A program made the translations under genes and the position numbers. Shown in pieces: positions 13,965 through 21,853 of a stretch of DNA of 31,340 nucleotides (positions are counted from its first letter, which is position 1; each line of letters opens with the position of its first letter). The notes below the pieces were generated by a model. It was not told the origin of the DNA. It searched no databases and saw nothing but the letters and a program-made list of their open reading frames with translations. The stretch covers positions 1-31,340 of the forward strand of contig NZ_BAABJQ010000052.1 in assembly GCF_039543385.1 (NCBI RefSeq). The letters run 5' to 3'. This stretch comes from Rugosimonospora acidiphila. Its GTDB lineage: Bacteria > Actinomycetota > Actinomycetes > Mycobacteriales > Micromonosporaceae.

Positions 13965-14783
13965 CTACTCGCCCGGGACGATGAGCCCGGACTCGTACGC
14001 GAAGACCACCGCCTGCGCCCGGTCCCGCAGGTCCAGTTTGGACAGTACCCGGCCCACGTGGGTCTTCACGGTCTGCTCGGCGACCACCAGCGTCCCGGCG
14101 ATCTCGGCGTTCGACCTGCCCCGGGCGATCAGCCGGAGCACCTCCAGTTCCCGCGGCGTCAACGTGTCCAGCACCGCCGGCCGGGGGCGCCCCGGCCTGG
14201 GTCGGGCCGCGAAGTCGGCGATCAGCAGCCGGGTCACCGACGGCGCGAGCAGTGCCTCGCCGGCCGCGACCACCCGGACCGCGTGCACCAGTTCGGCGCC
14301 GGGCGCGTCCTTCAGCAGGAATCCGCTCGCCCCGGCGCGCAGCGCCTCGTACACGTAGTCGTCGAGGTCGAACGTGGTCAGCATGAGCACCTTCGGCCGG
14401 TGCACCCCGGCCGGCACGTCCAGCAGCCGTCGGGTGGCCTCCAGGCCGTCCATCACCGGCATCCGCACGTCCATCAGGACGACGTCCGGGTCGGTCCGGC
14501 GCGCCGCGGCCACGGCGGCGGCCCCGTCCGGTGCGTCGCCGACCACCACCAGGTCCGGCTGCGCGGCCAGCAACGCGCCGAAGCCCTCGCGCACCATGGC
14601 CTGGTCGTCCACGATCAGCACCCTGATCCGGTCTGCCCCAACGGCCGCGGCTCCGGGCGCGACCCCGCCGCCGGCTCGCGCCGTAGTGCCGGTAGCGGCT
14701 CGCGCCGTAGTGCCGGTAGCGGCTCGCGCCGTGGCGCCGGCGCCGGGTCCGGCCGCCCCACCGGCCCCCGCCGAGGCCGTCAC
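13965..14783 (-). CDS. NarL/FixJ-type response regulator with repeat-containing N-terminal tail
   Basis: A 272-aa two-domain regulator. The receiver starts at about residue 52 (IRVLIVDDQAMVREGF), has phospho-acceptor Asp105 in LMDVRMPVMDG and the Lys in FLLKDAP. The C-terminal LuxR-type helix-turn-helix reads LTPRELEVLRLIARGRSNAEIA. Unusually, some 50 Ala/Gly/Thr-rich residues precede the receiver, including the repeat ARAATGTT. GTG 14783 overlaps the kinase TGA as GTGA, so both are made together. A start further in would remove the tail, but I see no better site. Targets are unknown; the divergent esterase is a candidate. Confidence 0.93.
   Translation of the reverse strand: MTASAGAGGAAGPGAGATARAATGTTARAATGTTARAGGGVAPGAAAVGADRIRVLIVDDQAMVREGFGALLAAQPDLVVVGDAPDGAAAVAAARRTDPDVVLMDVRMPVMDGLEATRRLLDVPAGVHRPKVLMLTTFDLDDYVYEALRAGASGFLLKDAPGAELVHAVRVVAAGEALLAPSVTRLLIADFAARPRPGRPRPAVLDTLTPRELEVLRLIARGRSNAEIAGTLVVAEQTVKTHVGRVLSKLDLRDRAQAVVFAYESGLIVPGE
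14673..14734. repeat. 24-bp in-frame tandem repeat (2.5 copies)
   Basis: Two identical 24-bp units (14673-14696, 14697-14720) and a 12-bp partial third lie in the N-terminal tail of the response regulator. Each adds eight residues (ARAATGTT), so copy change keeps the frame. Confidence 0.9.
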
Positions 14784-16165
14784 GCCGTCACCGCCAGCGG
14801 AAGGACCGCACGCACCTCGAAGCCGCCCTCCTCGGTCGGTCCGGACCGCAGCTCGCCGCCCAGCAGCGCCACGCGTTCACGCATGCCGGTCAGCCCGTGC
14901 CCGGCCCGCCGACCACCCGCCTCGGCCCGAACCGCGGTCCCGGCCCGAACCGCCGCCTCGGCACGGCCAGCCCCATTCACCACGCTCAGCCTCACCGCGT
15001 CCGGTGCGAAGTCGATGACCACCTCGACCGCCGCGCCCGCCGCGTGCCGGCCGGCGTTGGACAGCGATTCCTGCACGATCCGGTACCCACAGACGCCCAC
15101 GGTAGCCGGCACCCGGTCCGCGTGCCCGCGCACCGACAGGTCGACCCGCACGCCCGCCCGTCGGGCCGCCTCCACCAGTTCGGAGACCCCGCTCAGGTCC
15201 GGCTGCGGCGCGCGCTGCGCCGCCGTGTCCTCGCTGCGCAGCACGCCCAGCAGCCGGCGCATCTCGGTCAGCGCCTCCCGCGCCGCACCGCTGATCGAGC
15301 TGAACTCGTCGAGCAGCGGCTCCGGTACCCCCTGATGCCGGTACGGCGCCGTCTCCGCCTGTACCGCGATCAGGGACATGTGGTGCGCCACCACATCGTG
15401 CAGTTCCCGGGCGATCCGGGTGCGCTCCTCCAGTGCCGCGCGCCGGCTGGCCTCCAGCTCACTGAGGTCGGTCTGTACCCGCAGCTCCCGCTGGGCGCGC
15501 GAACGCGCGGACCGCGTGTCGAGCAGCACCACGACTATCGTGAGGGCCACATTGCCGCCGACGGCGTCGCTCATATCCGGAACCCAAATGAACAGCAGCG
15601 GCACCATGAGCGCCCACATCGCCCACCGCAGCGGCCGGGCATACCGCAGCCCGGCCACGCAGAAGGCGAGCCCGAACACCGGGATCTGCGCGGGATCCCA
15701 CACCCAGGTCCCCCATGGGCGCTCCGGCAGCAGCGGGGCCAGCAGGGCGGCCAGGTAACCCAGCCGCCAGGCCAGCAGCGGGTACCGCACGATCAGCGGC
15801 AGCGGCAGTACCTGTACCAGTGCGATCAGCGGCGCCCACACGCCGACCGACGGGTGCGCGTGGCGCACGATCTCGGCCTGCGTCCTGAACAGCCCCACGG
15901 TCAGCACGGTGAGCGCGGAGACGACCAGCCAGCGCGTCGCGCGCGACCGGGCGGCCAGCCAGGACGGCCGGGTGTCGGCGCCCAGCAGCAGCGTGCGCAG
16001 CGCCAGTCCGGCCGTGCCGAGCACGCGCCGCGCGCCGACCGGCCAGCTGGCGCGCGGCCAGATCCCACCCGCCACCGTCGCGCCCGCGCCGTGGCCCGGT
16101 GCCGCCGCCGCGCCGGCCGGCGCGTCCGCCGGTGAGGTGGGTGGCCAGTCGCCCGAGGTCCGCAT
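14780..16165 (-). CDS. Sensor histidine kinase (HisKA_3 type, NarL-class partner)
   Basis: A 461-aa membrane kinase. Hydrophobic segments between about residues 75 and 215 suggest four to six membrane helices. A dimerisation domain follows with His256 in RELHDVVAHHMSLIAVQAE. The ATPase domain shows the N-box ESLSNAGRHA and the G-box GHGLTGMRERV. Between them lies an Ala/Arg/Gly-rich insert in the ATP-lid region (about residues 405-425). Start ATG 16165 lies 8 nt after TACCCT; a longer frame to 16351 would add 62 Arg/Pro-rich residues. It is coupled to the response regulator. The signal is unknown; extracellular loops are short, so a membrane or envelope signal is plausible. Confidence 0.93.
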   Translation of the reverse strand: MRTSGDWPPTSPADAPAGAAAAPGHGAGATVAGGIWPRASWPVGARRVLGTAGLALRTLLLGADTRPSWLAARSRATRWLVVSALTVLTVGLFRTQAEIVRHAHPSVGVWAPLIALVQVLPLPLIVRYPLLAWRLGYLAALLAPLLPERPWGTWVWDPAQIPVFGLAFCVAGLRYARPLRWAMWALMVPLLFIWVPDMSDAVGGNVALTIVVVLLDTRSARSRAQRELRVQTDLSELEASRRAALEERTRIARELHDVVAHHMSLIAVQAETAPYRHQGVPEPLLDEFSSISGAAREALTEMRRLLGVLRSEDTAAQRAPQPDLSGVSELVEAARRAGVRVDLSVRGHADRVPATVGVCGYRIVQESLSNAGRHAAGAAVEVVIDFAPDAVRLSVVNGAGRAEAAVRAGTAVRAEAGGRRAGHGLTGMRERVALLGGELRSGPTEEGGFEVRAVLPLAVTA

Positions 16166-16368
16166 AGTTGCCCAGGGTAGGCGCGCCGACCGGGCCGCGA
16201 CCTGACCCCATGGGGGGATTGGCTCGTGGTACCGGGGTATCACGACGCCCCGTACCCGCGTATCACCCCGCCCGGCGCAACTCCGCTCTCCGGTGGGACG
16301 CGCCCCACCCGGTCGCGTTCCTAGTGTCGGAGCCCATCGAGGACACGACACGACTAAGGAGAGTCACC
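16166..16368. promoter_or_regulatory. Divergent promoter region between kinase and esterase genes
   Basis: Minus-strand TACCCT (16174-16179) lies 8 nt before the kinase ATG. On the plus strand TAGTGT (16322-16327) is a possible -10 for the esterase. The region also holds a CCCCATGGGG palindrome (16206-16215), a repeated TATCAC (16238-16243 and 16261-16266, 23 bp apart, each beside a C- or G-run), and a GGTGGG/CCCACC hairpin (16292-16309). The spaced repeats are reasonable candidate sites for the response regulator. Confidence 0.4.
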
Positions 16369-17712
16369 ATGAGGCACAGCAACGACCGGTTGGCCGGGTC
16401 GGCCGCCCGTCGCGCCAGGGGCGCCTCGGCGGTGCTGGCCGCCGGGCTGGCCGTGGCGGCCGGGATGGCGGTGACCGGCGTGGCGCCCGGAACCGCCTCG
16501 GCCGCCGTCGCGGACGGTACGGGCGCGGGGGCGACGGTGGTCCACGGGCAGGTACGGGGGAGCCTGCCCGCACTGACCGGACCGTACCGGGTGGGTACCG
16601 CGTCACTGCACCTGATCGACCGGTCCCGGCCCGATCCGTGGGTCGACGACCCGCCGTACCGGGAGCTGATGGTCAGCCTGTTCTACCCCGCGTCCGGTAC
16701 CGCCGGCCGGGCCAGCGCCCCCTACATGCTGCCCAAGGCCGCCGCGCACTTCGACTCGGTGGACACCAACGACTACCTGGGCCTGAGCCTGCCGACCGGC
16801 GCGGTGGACTGGTCCGCCACCGACACCCACGCGTACCCCGACGCGCCCGTCGACCGCCGGGCCGGCAAGCTGCCGGTGGTGCTCTTCTCGCCCGGGCTGG
16901 GGGAGCCGCGCACCTGGTCGACCACGCTGGTCGAGCAGTTGGCCAGCCGGGGGTACCTGGTGGTCACCATCGACAACACGTACGAATCTCCGGAGGTGCA
17001 GTTCCCCGACGGCCGGCTCGAGGTGCTCACCGATCCGCAGCCGACCGTGGACTGGGTCACCAAACTCATCACCACCCGGTCCGCGGACACCTCGTTCGTA
17101 CTGGACGAACTGACCGCCATCGACCGGGGCGGCCACCGGGATTCGGCGGTGCCGGCCGGCCTGGCCGGTGCCATGAACCTGGCCGAGGTCGGCATGTTCG
17201 GCCACTCCGCGGGCGGGTTCGCGGCGGCACAGGCGATGTACGACGATCCGCGCATCAAGGCCGGGGTCAACCTGGACGGCACCATGACCCTGAACCCGGA
17301 CTCGTCGGCCGCGAACGATCCGGCGTACTTCCCGGACGTGGTCACCTCCGGGCTGGACCGCCCGTTCCTGCTGATCGGCAGCGACGGCGAGGGCGGCGAG
17401 AGCGTCACCGACGACGCCTCCTGGGCCTCGTTCCGGGCGCACAGCACGGGATGGCAGGCCGATCTGACCCTGCGCGGGTCCGACCACGCCTCGTTCACCG
17501 ACGCCGAGACGCTGGTGCCGCAGATCGCCTCCGCGCTGCACCTGCCCGCGCAGACCGTGACCGGCGACATCGGCACCCTCGACCCGGACCGGGCCGTCAC
17601 GGTCGAGGACGACTACCTGAGCGCGTTCTTCGACCGGTTCCTGCGACACCGCGACGGCCACCTGCTCGACGGCCCGTCGCCGCGCTACCCGGAGATGTCG
17701 TTCGTCGGGTGA
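16369..17712 (+). CDS. Secreted PAF-acetylhydrolase-like alpha/beta-hydrolase
   Basis: A 447-aa exported esterase/lipase. An N-terminal signal peptide (basic RRARG, hydrophobic stretch about 22-40, cleavage near ASA-AVA) is followed by a catalytic domain like plasma PAF-acetylhydrolase. The nucleophile elbow is GHSAGG with Ser280, and Asp303 (NLDGTM) and His373 (GSDHASF) complete the triad; the Ser-Asp distance of 23 residues equals that of human PAF-AH. Start ATG 16369 with AAGGAG at 16356-16361. It should act outside the cell on short or oxidised acyl esters or polyesters. It is divergent from a two-component pair that may control it. Confidence 0.93.
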   Translation: MRHSNDRLAGSAARRARGASAVLAAGLAVAAGMAVTGVAPGTASAAVADGTGAGATVVHGQVRGSLPALTGPYRVGTASLHLIDRSRPDPWVDDPPYRELMVSLFYPASGTAGRASAPYMLPKAAAHFDSVDTNDYLGLSLPTGAVDWSATDTHAYPDAPVDRRAGKLPVVLFSPGLGEPRTWSTTLVEQLASRGYLVVTIDNTYESPEVQFPDGRLEVLTDPQPTVDWVTKLITTRSADTSFVLDELTAIDRGGHRDSAVPAGLAGAMNLAEVGMFGHSAGGFAAAQAMYDDPRIKAGVNLDGTMTLNPDSSAANDPAYFPDVVTSGLDRPFLLIGSDGEGGESVTDDASWASFRAHSTGWQADLTLRGSDHASFTDAETLVPQIASALHLPAQTVTGDIGTLDPDRAVTVEDDYLSAFFDRFLRHRDGHLLDGPSPRYPEMSFVG

Positions 17713-17723
17713 CCCGAACCGCC

Positions 17724-17761
17724 CCGGTGGCCCCCGTCGCGATCGCGGCGCGGGCCACCGG
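17724..17761. terminator. Bidirectional hairpin terminator between convergent genes
   Basis: CCGGTGGCCC (17724-17733) pairs perfectly with GGGCCACCGG (17752-17761). The 18-nt loop contains the self-complementary CGCGATCGCG. It sits between the esterase stop (17712) and the MarR stop (17766). No T-tract. Confidence 0.7.
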
Positions 17762-17765
17762 TGAC

Positions 17766-18299
17766 TCACCAGATCGGGCGCAACGGCGGTACCGCGTCGC
17801 CGGCCAGCGCCCGGATCAGCCGGGCCAGCTCCACCCGGGTGCCGGCCAGGTCGGCCGCCGGCTCCTCTCCCGGCCCGTGCTGCCCGTGCTGCGCGTCGAG
17901 CCGCTGGGCCAACTCCGCCTCCAGCTCGTGCAGGATCCGGCCGGCCACCGCGAGATGCCGGTGCGCGTTGTCGGTGAGCACCACCAGTCGCCGCCGACCG
18001 CCGGCCGGATGCGGCTCGCGGCGCACGTAGCCGCGCCGCTCCAGGTCGTCGACGAGCTGGCCGGCGGCCTGCTTCGTGACGCCCAGCCGCTCGGCCAGCT
18101 CGGTGCTCGTGGCGCCCGGCCCGCGCAGCGCCTGAAAGACCATCCCGTGCAGGGGCCGCAGATCGGCGTACCCGGCGGCGGAGACCCGCCGGACGAACTC
18201 GCCGAGTACGAGCTGGAACGCCATTCCGAGCAGGAAGGTCAGCTCGGTCCTGGCCAACGGGTCGTTCGCGCCGCGCGGCTGGGTGTCTCCGATGTCCAC
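17766..18299 (-). CDS. MarR-family transcriptional regulator
   Basis: A 177-aa winged-helix regulator. The recognition region reads GATSTELAERLGVTKQAAGQLVDDLERRGYV, with the wing REPHPAGGRRRLVVLT, followed by a dimerising C-terminal helix. Start GTG 18299 has GGAG just upstream; a TTG at 18326 would add nine residues lying in the operator. The gene is divergent from the cupin gene at 18375 and the gap contains a perfect inverted repeat, so it most likely represses both genes. The effector is unknown. Confidence 0.92.
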   Translation of the reverse strand: MDIGDTQPRGANDPLARTELTFLLGMAFQLVLGEFVRRVSAAGYADLRPLHGMVFQALRGPGATSTELAERLGVTKQAAGQLVDDLERRGYVRREPHPAGGRRRLVVLTDNAHRHLAVAGRILHELEAELAQRLDAQHGQHGPGEEPAADLAGTRVELARLIRALAGDAVPPLRPIW

Positions 18300-18308
18300 G
18301 GCTCCATC

Positions 18309-18360
18309 TTGACACGGATGAGTCAAGTAGCTTTACTCAGTGTCGAGTAAAGCTACTTGA
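18309..18360. promoter_or_regulatory. MarR operator (16+16 bp perfect inverted repeat) over the cupin promoter
   Basis: TCAAGTAGCTTTACTC (18323-18338) and its exact complement (18345-18360) are separated by 6 nt. A plus-strand promoter, TTGACA at 18309-18314, 17 nt, TTTACT at 18332-18337, places the -10 inside the left arm. Binding of a MarR dimer or pair of dimers would block transcription of the cupin gene and lie over the region upstream of the MarR start. Confidence 0.85.
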
Positions 18361-18374
18361 CTTGAGGAGGAGCC

Positions 18375-18749
18375 ATGCGCGTGGTCAGCGTGACCGAGGA
18401 GCGCACCATCAGGACCCCGGGCGGCGAGGTGTTCGCCCTCGCGGGCCCCAGTCAGGGCAGCGCGGAGCTGAGTACCTGGCGGGTGCGGATGGAGCAGGCG
18501 AACGAGGGGCCGGTCCACGAGATCGACCGCGAGCAGGTGTGGATGCCGATCACCGGAGCCTTCGCCATCACCATCGACGGCCAGGTCACCACGGTCGGTG
18601 CCGGTCAGGCCGCCATCCTGCCGGCCGGGGTGACCCGGCAGGTCCGGGTGGCGCAGGGGCCGGCCGAGGCGCTGGTGTGCATGCCGGTCGGAGGCACCGC
18701 GTCCACGCCGGACACCCCGCAGCGCCGCGAACTGCCCTGGGCGCACTGA
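18375..18749 (+). CDS. Small single-domain cupin protein
   Basis: A 124-aa cupin. The barrel region shows GPVHEIDREQVWMPITGAFAITIDG and later AGQAAILPAGVTRQVRV. The first motif has His and Glu (H-x-I-x-R-E-Q), but the second lacks the usual His, so metal binding is uncertain. Start ATG 18375 follows GAGGAGG at 18364-18370. It is probably controlled by the divergent MarR protein. Small cupins next to MarR regulators are often quinone- or stress-related; no specific function can be assigned. Confidence 0.88.
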   Translation: MRVVSVTEERTIRTPGGEVFALAGPSQGSAELSTWRVRMEQANEGPVHEIDREQVWMPITGAFAITIDGQVTTVGAGQAAILPAGVTRQVRVAQGPAEALVCMPVGGTASTPDTPQRRELPWAH

Positions 18750-18756
18750 CCGAGCC

Positions 18757-18786
18757 GCCCGCCGGCGCACCACGGCTCCGGCGGGC
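18757..18786 (+). terminator. GC-rich hairpin after the cupin gene
   Basis: GCCCGCCGG (18757-18765) pairs with CCGGCGGGC (18778-18786) around a 12-nt loop, beginning 7 bp after the cupin stop. No T-run follows. Confidence 0.65.
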
Positions 18787-19036
18787 GCCGCCCGATCGGC
18801 TAATTAGCAACTGGGCGAATCGGGCTTCGCGCGGTGGAGAACCGGCTGTGTCTTCGGCCGGGCTCGGGTTCGGCGACTACCGCAGGCGGGTCACTCCGCG
18901 AGGTGGGGCAGATCGGGTTGCGGGCGTGCCGTTTGGTGCCGCGGTGCGCGCTCTGTTGGTAGCCGGCATGTCTCACCGAAGATCGGGTATCGGCGGTGAG
19001 AGGTCCGGGCCGGCGTGGCGTCCCGGACGGCGCGAC
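18787..19036. other. Non-coding gap with an AT-rich palindrome
   Basis: No convincing gene was found between the cupin terminator and the small membrane protein. The only standout is GCTAATTAGC at 18799-18808, a 10-bp perfect palindrome that is strikingly AT-rich for this DNA. It could be a protein-binding or promoter site. Confidence 0.4.
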
Positions 19037-19165
19037 ATGCCGGGGACGGACTCGGCCACGGGGGTGTGGGCAGTGGCTTCGCGAACCGCCAAGGGCGCAC
19101 AGATCTGGGTGGTGGTGGTAGCCCTGATCATCGTCGGCATCATCCTGGCCATCGCCTTGATGTGA
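19037..19165 (+). CDS. Small single-pass membrane protein (42 aa)
   Basis: ATG 19037 opens a 42-codon frame. Its N-terminus (about 20 residues) is polar with a basic RTAK just before a 22-residue hydrophobic helix of Val, Ile, Leu and Ala containing one Gly, ending at the C-terminus. This fits a tail-anchored small membrane protein. The ribosome binding site is weak (GGACGG); GTG 19064 is an alternative start. It stands alone between a cupin gene and a flavoenzyme gene. No function is known. Confidence 0.5.
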   Translation: MPGTDSATGVWAVASRTAKGAQIWVVVVALIIVGIILAIALM

Positions 19166-19206
19166 GGCGGAGGGGCTGACCACCTGCGCGAACTCCGCGA
19201 GGAGTC

Positions 19207-19238
19207 CCAGAATTCAGGACGAGTGTTCCACATTCTGG
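19207..19238. promoter_or_regulatory. Inverted repeat upstream of the thioredoxin-reductase-like gene
   Basis: CCAGAAT (19207-19213) and ATTCTGG (19232-19238) are perfect complements 18 nt apart, and extended comparison of the flanking bases gives further partial matches. It ends 22 bp before the GTG of the flavoenzyme gene, where a regulator would sit. Confidence 0.45.
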
Positions 19239-19260
19239 TGAACCGAGACATGCTCGCCGG

Positions 19261-20193
19261 GTGAGTGACGGCGATGTGGTGATCGTGGGCGGAAGCCTGG
19301 CCGGCCTGCAGGCGGCGCTGACGCTGGGACGGGCACGGCGGCGGGTGGTGGTCGTCGACGACGGCCGGCCGCGCAACGGCCCGGCGCGGCACGTGCACAA
19401 CTTCCTTGGGCAGCCGTCGATCACGCCGGCGGGCCTTCTGGCGTCGGCCCGGGAGATGCTCGCGCCCTACGACGTCACCCTCGTGACCGATCGGGTCGAG
19501 GAGATCAAGCCGAGTGCGGGCGACTTCCCCCGGTTCGACGTCCTGACCGGCGGCGGCGATCGGTGGTCCTCGCGGGCGATCGTGCTGGCCACCGGGCTGA
19601 CCGACGAGTTGCCGGACGTGCCGGGGGTGGCGGAGGGCTGGGGCGATCAGGTCGTCGCCTGCCCGCACTGCCACGGCTGGGAGGTCCGCGACCGCCCGCT
19701 GGCCCAGCTCGGCATGCGCGGGCTCCCGGAGCGTGGGGTCGCGCGGGCGCTGCTGCTGAGCCGCTGGAGCGACGACGTGCTGCTGTTCACCGACGGGGAC
19801 GACCTCGGCGCCGAGGACCTGACTCGGCTGGCCGCCGCAGGGGTGCGGGTGCGCACCGAGCGGGTGGCTGGCGTCGAAACGCGGCCGGACGCGATCGATG
19901 TGGTGCTGCCCGGCGGGGAGCGGATCGAGCGGCGCGCGTTGTTCGTGGTCACCCGCCAGCACCAGCAGAGCGACCTGGCCGCCCGGCTCGGCTGCCGGCT
20001 CGTCGGGGCCGGCGCGGGTGCCGCCGAGACCGACGCGACCGGGCGGACGAGCGTGCCGGGGGTGTGGGCGGCCGGAACGACGGCCATCCCGGCGCTGCTG
20101 GCCATCGGCGCCGCCGGCCACGCCAGCACGGTCGCCACCGACGTACACGCGGTCCTGCTCGACGAGGACGTCACGGCCGCCCTGCGCCAGTGA
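19261..20193 (+). CDS. Thioredoxin-reductase-like FAD/NAD(P) disulfide oxidoreductase
   Basis: A 310-aa two-Rossmann-domain flavoprotein. FAD binding: VVIVGGSLAGLQAALTLGR at the N-terminus and a C-terminal VPGVWAAGT. The redox-active pair is Cys134-Pro-His-Cys137, followed by HGWEVRDRP. Thioredoxin reductases usually have CAxC; CPxCHGWE is found in a TrxR-like branch that includes enzymes oxidising or reducing low-molecular-weight dithiols. The NAD(P) glycine motif near 150-165 is poorly kept (LGMRGLPERGVARALLLSR), so the electron donor may be unusual. Start GTG 19261, close behind a CATGCT that could be a leaderless -10. The substrate is unknown. Confidence 0.88.
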   Translation: MSDGDVVIVGGSLAGLQAALTLGRARRRVVVVDDGRPRNGPARHVHNFLGQPSITPAGLLASAREMLAPYDVTLVTDRVEEIKPSAGDFPRFDVLTGGGDRWSSRAIVLATGLTDELPDVPGVAEGWGDQVVACPHCHGWEVRDRPLAQLGMRGLPERGVARALLLSRWSDDVLLFTDGDDLGAEDLTRLAAAGVRVRTERVAGVETRPDAIDVVLPGGERIERRALFVVTRQHQQSDLAARLGCRLVGAGAGAAETDATGRTSVPGVWAAGTTAIPALLAIGAAGHASTVATDVHAVLLDEDVTAALRQ

Positions 20194-20337
20194 CGACGTC
20201 ACCATCGCCTTGCGGCGGGAGGCGTCGGCCGCCACAGTGAAGGCATCGGCCAGTCCAGCGCGGTGAGACAACGTCCGGGCTGCGCGACGCACCGGACGGG
20301 ACTGCGCGCAGTGTTCGACTCTGATGGGATCGGAAGC

Positions 20338-21102
20338 ATGACTGCTTCTGCTGGCCAGCACAGTTCGGCGACGGCGACCTACGATCGCATCGGCATCGGC
20401 TACCGCGCGGTGCGGCAACCGGATCCGCGCCTGGCCGCCGTGATCCGGGAGGCATTGGGCGGGGCACGCGAGGTGGTCAACGTGGGAGCGGGGGCTGGCT
20501 CCTACGAACCCACGGGGATGAACGTCACCGCGGTGGATCCCTCGCGAGTCATGCTCGACCAGCACCCCGGCCAGCGGAAAGTCCTGGCCGGTGCGGAGCG
20601 GTTGCCCTTCGCGGACGGTGTGTTCGACGCCGCGATGGCGGTGATGACGGTGCACCACTGGCCCGACCCGCGCCGTGGACTGAGCGAACTGCGGCGGGTC
20701 TCGCGTCGACAGGTCGTCTTCACCTGGGACCCGGGGCACCGGCCGGAGCTTTGGGCGATCGAGGAGTACTTCCCGGAGATCCGGCGGCTCGAACAGGCCC
20801 GGGTCACCCCGCTGTCCGAGGTCGTGGAGGCGCTGGGTGCCCACACGGTCGTTCCGTTCGCCATTCCGCACGACTTCACGGACGGGTTCCAGATCGCCTT
20901 CTGGCGGCGCCCGGAGTGCTACCTCGACCCCGTCATCCGGCGGGCGAGTTCCACCTTCGCCCTGCTTCCGGACTCCGTCGTCGAGCCGGCGGTGGCGCGG
21001 CTGCGCGCGGATCTGGCCTCGGGTGCCTGGCAGCGTCGTCACGCCGAGCTGCTGAGCCGGGACGCCATGGACTATGGCTACCGACTGCTGATCGCCGGTT
21101 AG
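20338..21102 (+). CDS. Class I SAM-dependent methyltransferase
   Basis: A 254-aa protein with a Methyltransf_11-like N-terminal half. Motif I VVNVGAGAGSYEP lies near residues 46-58, followed by VTAVDPS, a RLPFADGVFDAAMAVMTVHHWPD stretch (motif IV region) and an RVSRRQVVFTWDPG segment. The C-terminal third is likely substrate-binding. Start ATG 20338; ribosome binding is weak. The closest annotated relatives I recall are generic methyltransferases acting on small molecules. The 144 bp before it contain no gene. Confidence 0.88.
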   Translation: MTASAGQHSSATATYDRIGIGYRAVRQPDPRLAAVIREALGGAREVVNVGAGAGSYEPTGMNVTAVDPSRVMLDQHPGQRKVLAGAERLPFADGVFDAAMAVMTVHHWPDPRRGLSELRRVSRRQVVFTWDPGHRPELWAIEEYFPEIRRLEQARVTPLSEVVEALGAHTVVPFAIPHDFTDGFQIAFWRRPECYLDPVIRRASSTFALLPDSVVEPAVARLRADLASGAWQRRHAELLSRDAMDYGYRLLIAG

Positions 21103-21190
21103 CCGGGCCCATGAGCCGGCCCAGACCGGACACGCCACCGGCAAGATCGTCCGCGCGGTGAGCGCCTGACGGAGGTCCCGGTAGCTTCGC

Positions 21191-21853
21191 TCAGTCCCGC
21201 TCGGGCACCGACGAGATCCGCTCCATGGTGAGCTCGCTCAGGTTGTCCAGCGTCAGGTCGGCCAGCGCCAGCGCGTCGAACTGGGGCGGATAGGACGGGT
21301 GCGGGATCGCGATGACCGCCATGCCGGCGGCCGAGGCCGAGCGCAGCCCGTTGCTGGAGTCCTCGACCGCGATACAGGCCTCGGGCCCCAGTCGCAGCCG
21401 ATCGGCGATGGCGAGGTACACGTCCGGCTCGGGCTTGCCCCGGGCCACCTCCTCGGTGGAGATGGTGACCTCGAACGCCTGGGTCAGCTCGGCGCTGTCC
21501 AGTACCCGGTCGATGAGCGAGCGCGGCGACGAACTGGCCAGGGCGCGACGGTACCCGTCGCCCATCCGGTACACCGTGTCCACCGCGCCGGGCATCAGCG
21601 GCAGGTCGACCTCGTACCGCCGGCCCATCTCGGCGATGACCTCCTCGGCCACTACCGCGGGATCCTTGCCGACCCCGAGGTCGCCGGACAGGTACCGGGC
21701 CCACTCGGACGTGCTCATGCCCATCAGCCGGGACTGGCTGTCCGGCTGCCACTGGCCGCCGTTGCGGTCGACATAGGCGCGCCGGACCTCCTCCCACACC
21801 GGTTCGGAGTCGATGAGGATGCCGTCGAGGTCGAATACGACAGCCTGGATCAT
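21191..21853 (-). CDS. HAD-superfamily hydrolase, beta-phosphoglucomutase/phosphatase-like
   Basis: A 220-aa HAD subfamily IA protein. Motif I FDLDGILIDSEPVW gives nucleophile Asp8 and Asp10; motif II is in LASSSP; motif III Lys is in ARGKPEPDVY; motif IV is VEDSSNGLRSA. The helical cap lies at about 20-85. It should hydrolyse, or transfer, a phosphate on a sugar or other small metabolite in the cytosol. Start ATG 21853 with GGGAGG 6 nt upstream. It converges with the methyltransferase gene, 88 bp apart, and is divergent from the fused ACAD. Confidence 0.92.
   Translation of the reverse strand: MIQAVVFDLDGILIDSEPVWEEVRRAYVDRNGGQWQPDSQSRLMGMSTSEWARYLSGDLGVGKDPAVVAEEVIAEMGRRYEVDLPLMPGAVDTVYRMGDGYRRALASSSPRSLIDRVLDSAELTQAFEVTISTEEVARGKPEPDVYLAIADRLRLGPEACIAVEDSSNGLRSASAAGMAVIAIPHPSYPPQFDALALADLTLDNLSELTMERISSVPERD

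Noticed and set aside
16166..16351. 62-residue N-terminal extension of the histidine kinase
   Set aside because: Arg/Pro-rich, no ribosome site, and it covers the divergent promoter region; ATG 16165 is preceded by TACCCT.
18973..21144. 723-codon minus-strand frame opposite the TrxR-like and methyltransferase genes
   Set aside because: Both overlapped genes have clear motifs; the translation is His/Arg/Pro-rich noise.
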